A model generated the notes under the pieces. It searched no databases, was not told the DNA's origin, and was given only the letters and a program-made list of their open reading frames with translations. A program made the position numbers and the translations under genes. Shown here piece after piece: positions 30,542 through 32,220 of a DNA stretch of 32,220 nucleotides (within the stretch, counting starts at the first letter, position 1; each line of letters begins with the position of its first letter). The stretch is from Treponema sp. GTDB lineage: Bacteria > Spirochaetota > Spirochaetia > Treponematales > Treponemataceae. The DNA is taken from contig JALNVF010000021.1 of the NCBI GenBank assembly GCA_023231445.1, positions 1-32,220 on the forward strand, in the 5' to 3' direction.

Positions 30542-30825
30542 ATAAATATCCTTTTAGTGCAGCTGCGGATTTTAAAAAATACGCAGCAGAATATATATAA
30601 GGGATGATGGGCATATCTGAAAAACTTCAGTTTTTAAAAGTCCCTGTTAAAATGAGTGTGATATAAAAAAAAGAAAGGCAACCTGAATTACTTCAGACCG
30701 GAAATACGTTCCGGGCGTCTATAGCATGATAACAATTTTACTATACAGAAAGGGTCTGTATTCAGTCAAGAGAGATATCCGTATACCTGCTGATCAAGTC
30801 ATGGCTTGTTTTGTCCAGTGAGCTT
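30542..30825. other. Intergenic region with dispersed-repeat copy
   Basis: No gene. It includes a copy of the dispersed repeat (30609-30644) and a small hairpin CCGGAA/TTCCGG near 30699-30715, with no T-run. Confidence 0.45.
30609..30644 (-). repeat. Copy 2 of the short dispersed intergenic repeat
   Basis: On the plus strand it starts GGGCATATCTGAAAAACTTC and ends TTAAAAGTCCC. It is an imperfect palindrome and shares the GGGCAT-W-TCT-R-AAAA start with 5344-5373. Confidence 0.45.
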
Positions 30826-32220
30826 TCAACAGTTTCCGTATGCGCAGCCTTCCGGAAACTGCCATTTGCCGTTTGAACAGAAAGTACAGCTGCCCCGGCT
30901 GCGTGCAAGATGTCCCGTAGTTGTGTCGAACGAAATGTTTCCATTGCGGAATTCCGTTGTTATCGCACCGGTTATGAGTTCGTACGGATCATAGAAACGG
31001 GCAAGCAGCAGCTGCCATGCACTGTATCCCAGTTTTTTCTGTACAGGATCTTCGATACCAGTGATTCCTACAGGAATCATGCCGTTTTGAGTTGGTGTTC
31101 CGATCCGCTTTTCCTTTTCAAGAATTTCTGCATCACGGGGAAATTCCGACAGGAAACCTTTCCACGCGTCAGATGAAAAACGGGCATGCGGGACAAAGTT
31201 TTCCGCATAAGAAAAATGTGGTGTAACAATAATGCGTGCACGGTAGATGACGTTCCCTTTTTTATATTCAAAATAACAGTACCGTCTGCATGTTTCACTG
31301 AGCAGATCATATACGTCGCGTCCTTCAGTGGAAAACGAAAGCGATCCGCCTCTGTTTTTAAAACTTTGTTCAAACATAACAAGAGAACTTGTACTGACAA
31401 TAATTATGATTTCAGGCCGACTCTGCAGCAGCTGGCGGAGTACGTAATCTTTTTCGAGTACACATCTGCTGCTGATTCTGCTGCAGGGAATGTCGTATTT
31501 ATCTGAAGACCAGCCGGGAGATGCACAGCCGACCATATCGTACATTGATACATCTTCTCCCATTGTAATACTCGCGTCAGAAATACCTGTCTGTTTTTCA
31601 AATTTTCTCAGAACTGGGAGAAGCCGTTGGTAATATCCGCATCCGTTTTCGTAAAGTTTTAATGGGATGCCGGCAGGAATATTAAGTTTTCCCGCAAGCA
31701 CCATTCCTTTTCTGAACGACGGTTTGTCTGTTTCAATGTCTTTTTCCTGTGAAATATGTTCCAATACAACGGTCCGTTCCTCCGGCAGCCACGTCAGCTC
31801 ATAGTGTACCGGAGTCCTGCGGTTTACGTACTGCACAGTCAGATCGAGCCATCGATGGGACGTTCCGCGCTTACAGGAAATAAGCCAGCCGTCGTCTTCT
31901 GCTTTCAGTTCCGTACCGCTGATAATATATTTTTTTATGATATCACGAGAGAGGCTTTCCTGAAAAATAGTTGCATGACGATAATAATACGCATAATCTG
32001 TCGTATCGCTGAATACCGGATAACACCAGCATGCAGCAGTATTTCCTGCAAAATATGCAGTCAGATTCGGATTGATACCTACCGTCATGACAGGTGCCTT
32101 CCTGCATCCCCGGAGAATCGCCGGTTCTACGAGTTTTTCGCCGGCGGAAACAGCGTCCATCCATTCTACCGGTTTTTCATCAGATGACTGCGGAAGTATT
32201 CTGCGCGCTGCCTCGGGACA
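30826..32220 (-). CDS. Unrecognised cysteine-containing protein, N-terminus cut by window edge; possible UDG-like fold
   Basis: The frame is open to the right edge, so the ATG at 32160 is not necessarily the start; at least 464 residues. I do not recognise the family with certainty. Visible: RGCRKAPVMTVGINPNLTAY near the start, a G-x-N-P block like the first motif of uracil-DNA glycosylase families; a hydrophobic strand EIIIIVSTSSLVMF in the middle; then RIIVTPHFSYAENF, which could be the H-x-S/A block; and a C-terminal C-x2-C-x11-C-x4-C (CTFC ... GCAYGNC) that could hold zinc or an iron-sulfur cluster. No catalytic assignment is made. It lies 283 nt upstream of the alpha/beta hydrolase and reads in the same direction. 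Confidence 0.7.
   Translation of the reverse strand, partial: CPEAARRILPQSSDEKPVEWMDAVSAGEKLVEPAILRGCRKAPVMTVGINPNLTAYFAGNTAACWCYPVFSDTTDYAYYYRHATIFQESLSRDIIKKYIISGTELKAEDDGWLISCKRGTSHRWLDLTVQYVNRRTPVHYELTWLPEERTVVLEHISQEKDIETDKPSFRKGMVLAGKLNIPAGIPLKLYENGCGYYQRLLPVLRKFEKQTGISDASITMGEDVSMYDMVGCASPGWSSDKYDIPCSRISSRCVLEKDYVLRQLLQSRPEIIIIVSTSSLVMFEQSFKNRGGSLSFSTEGRDVYDLLSETCRRYCYFEYKKGNVIYRARIIVTPHFSYAENFVPHARFSSDAWKGFLSEFPRDAEILEKEKRIGTPTQNGMIPVGITGIEDPVQKKLGYSAWQLLLARFYDPYELITGAITTEFRNGNISFDTTTGHLARSRGSCTFCSNGKWQFPEGCAYGNC

Noticed and set aside
1..32220. CRISPR arrays, rRNA, complete tRNA genes, prophage structural genes
   Set aside because: None seen on reading both strands; the repeats found are pairs or palindromes, not regularly spaced arrays.

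Overview
Probable origin: a host-associated spirochaete of the Treponema kind. This is judged from the mixture of genes (GH53 galactanase lipoprotein, PucR-type regulator, many small efflux and acetyltransferase cassettes, a FIST-GGDEF protein), the Shine-Dalgarno style (AGGAGG/GGAGG) and the moderate base composition. No rRNA or other strict marker is present, so the genus is an inference.

Region 1 (1-5646) looks like the right end of an integrated genomic island. It holds the tail of an IS1182-type transposase, a 1010-residue fusion of an archaeo-eukaryotic primase (AEP) domain, an SF2 helicase and a degenerate phospholipase-D-like domain (TOTE-type architecture), and an AbiEi/AbiEii-like type IV toxin-antitoxin pair. 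The pair has a sigma70-like promoter overlapped by two palindromic operators. The island ends at a displaced 3' fragment of a CAU-anticodon tRNA-Met, probably initiator type, followed by a good rho-independent terminator. That is the usual scar left when an element integrates into a tRNA gene. The intact tRNA and any integrase would lie to the left of the window.

Region 2 (5647-12703) is accessory chromosomal sequence. A minus-strand operon encodes two paralogous hexapeptide sugar acetyltransferases flanking a MATE exporter and an internally deleted flavodoxin gene, with a divergent AraC regulator. It is followed by a short QueG-like 8-Cys iron-sulfur protein paired with a YbaK/ProX-type deacylase, and by a GH53 endo-galactanase lipoprotein. 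Upstream of the galactanase lies the decayed 3' end of an MFS transporter gene (12704-12928).

Region 3 (12966-17604) is a metabolic module. A PucR-family regulator is divergent from a class-III aminotransferase, which is followed by an iron-type alcohol dehydrogenase and a nicotinamidase-like hydrolase. Together they suggest deamination of an amino compound to an aldehyde and its reduction to an alcohol (taurine, beta-alanine and aminoethylphosphonate are candidates). A GC-rich structured spacer separates the first two enzymes.

Region 4 (17608-24726) holds a FIST-GGDEF diguanylate cyclase with an apparently leaderless promoter, an AraC regulator divergent from a DHA2-type exporter, a bacterial MIF homologue, and a condensation/acyltransferase-like gene facing a TetR regulator. 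The TetR intergenic region carries nested long inverted repeats and two face-to-face promoters. A SnoaL/NTF2-like gene follows.

Region 5 (24843-32220), partly richer in GC, contains tag (3-methyladenine glycosylase I), a metallophosphoesterase lipoprotein, a short possible stand-alone transcript with a 13-codon ORF, rsgA, a GNAT gene, an alpha/beta hydrolase, and an unrecognised cysteine-containing protein cut by the right edge.
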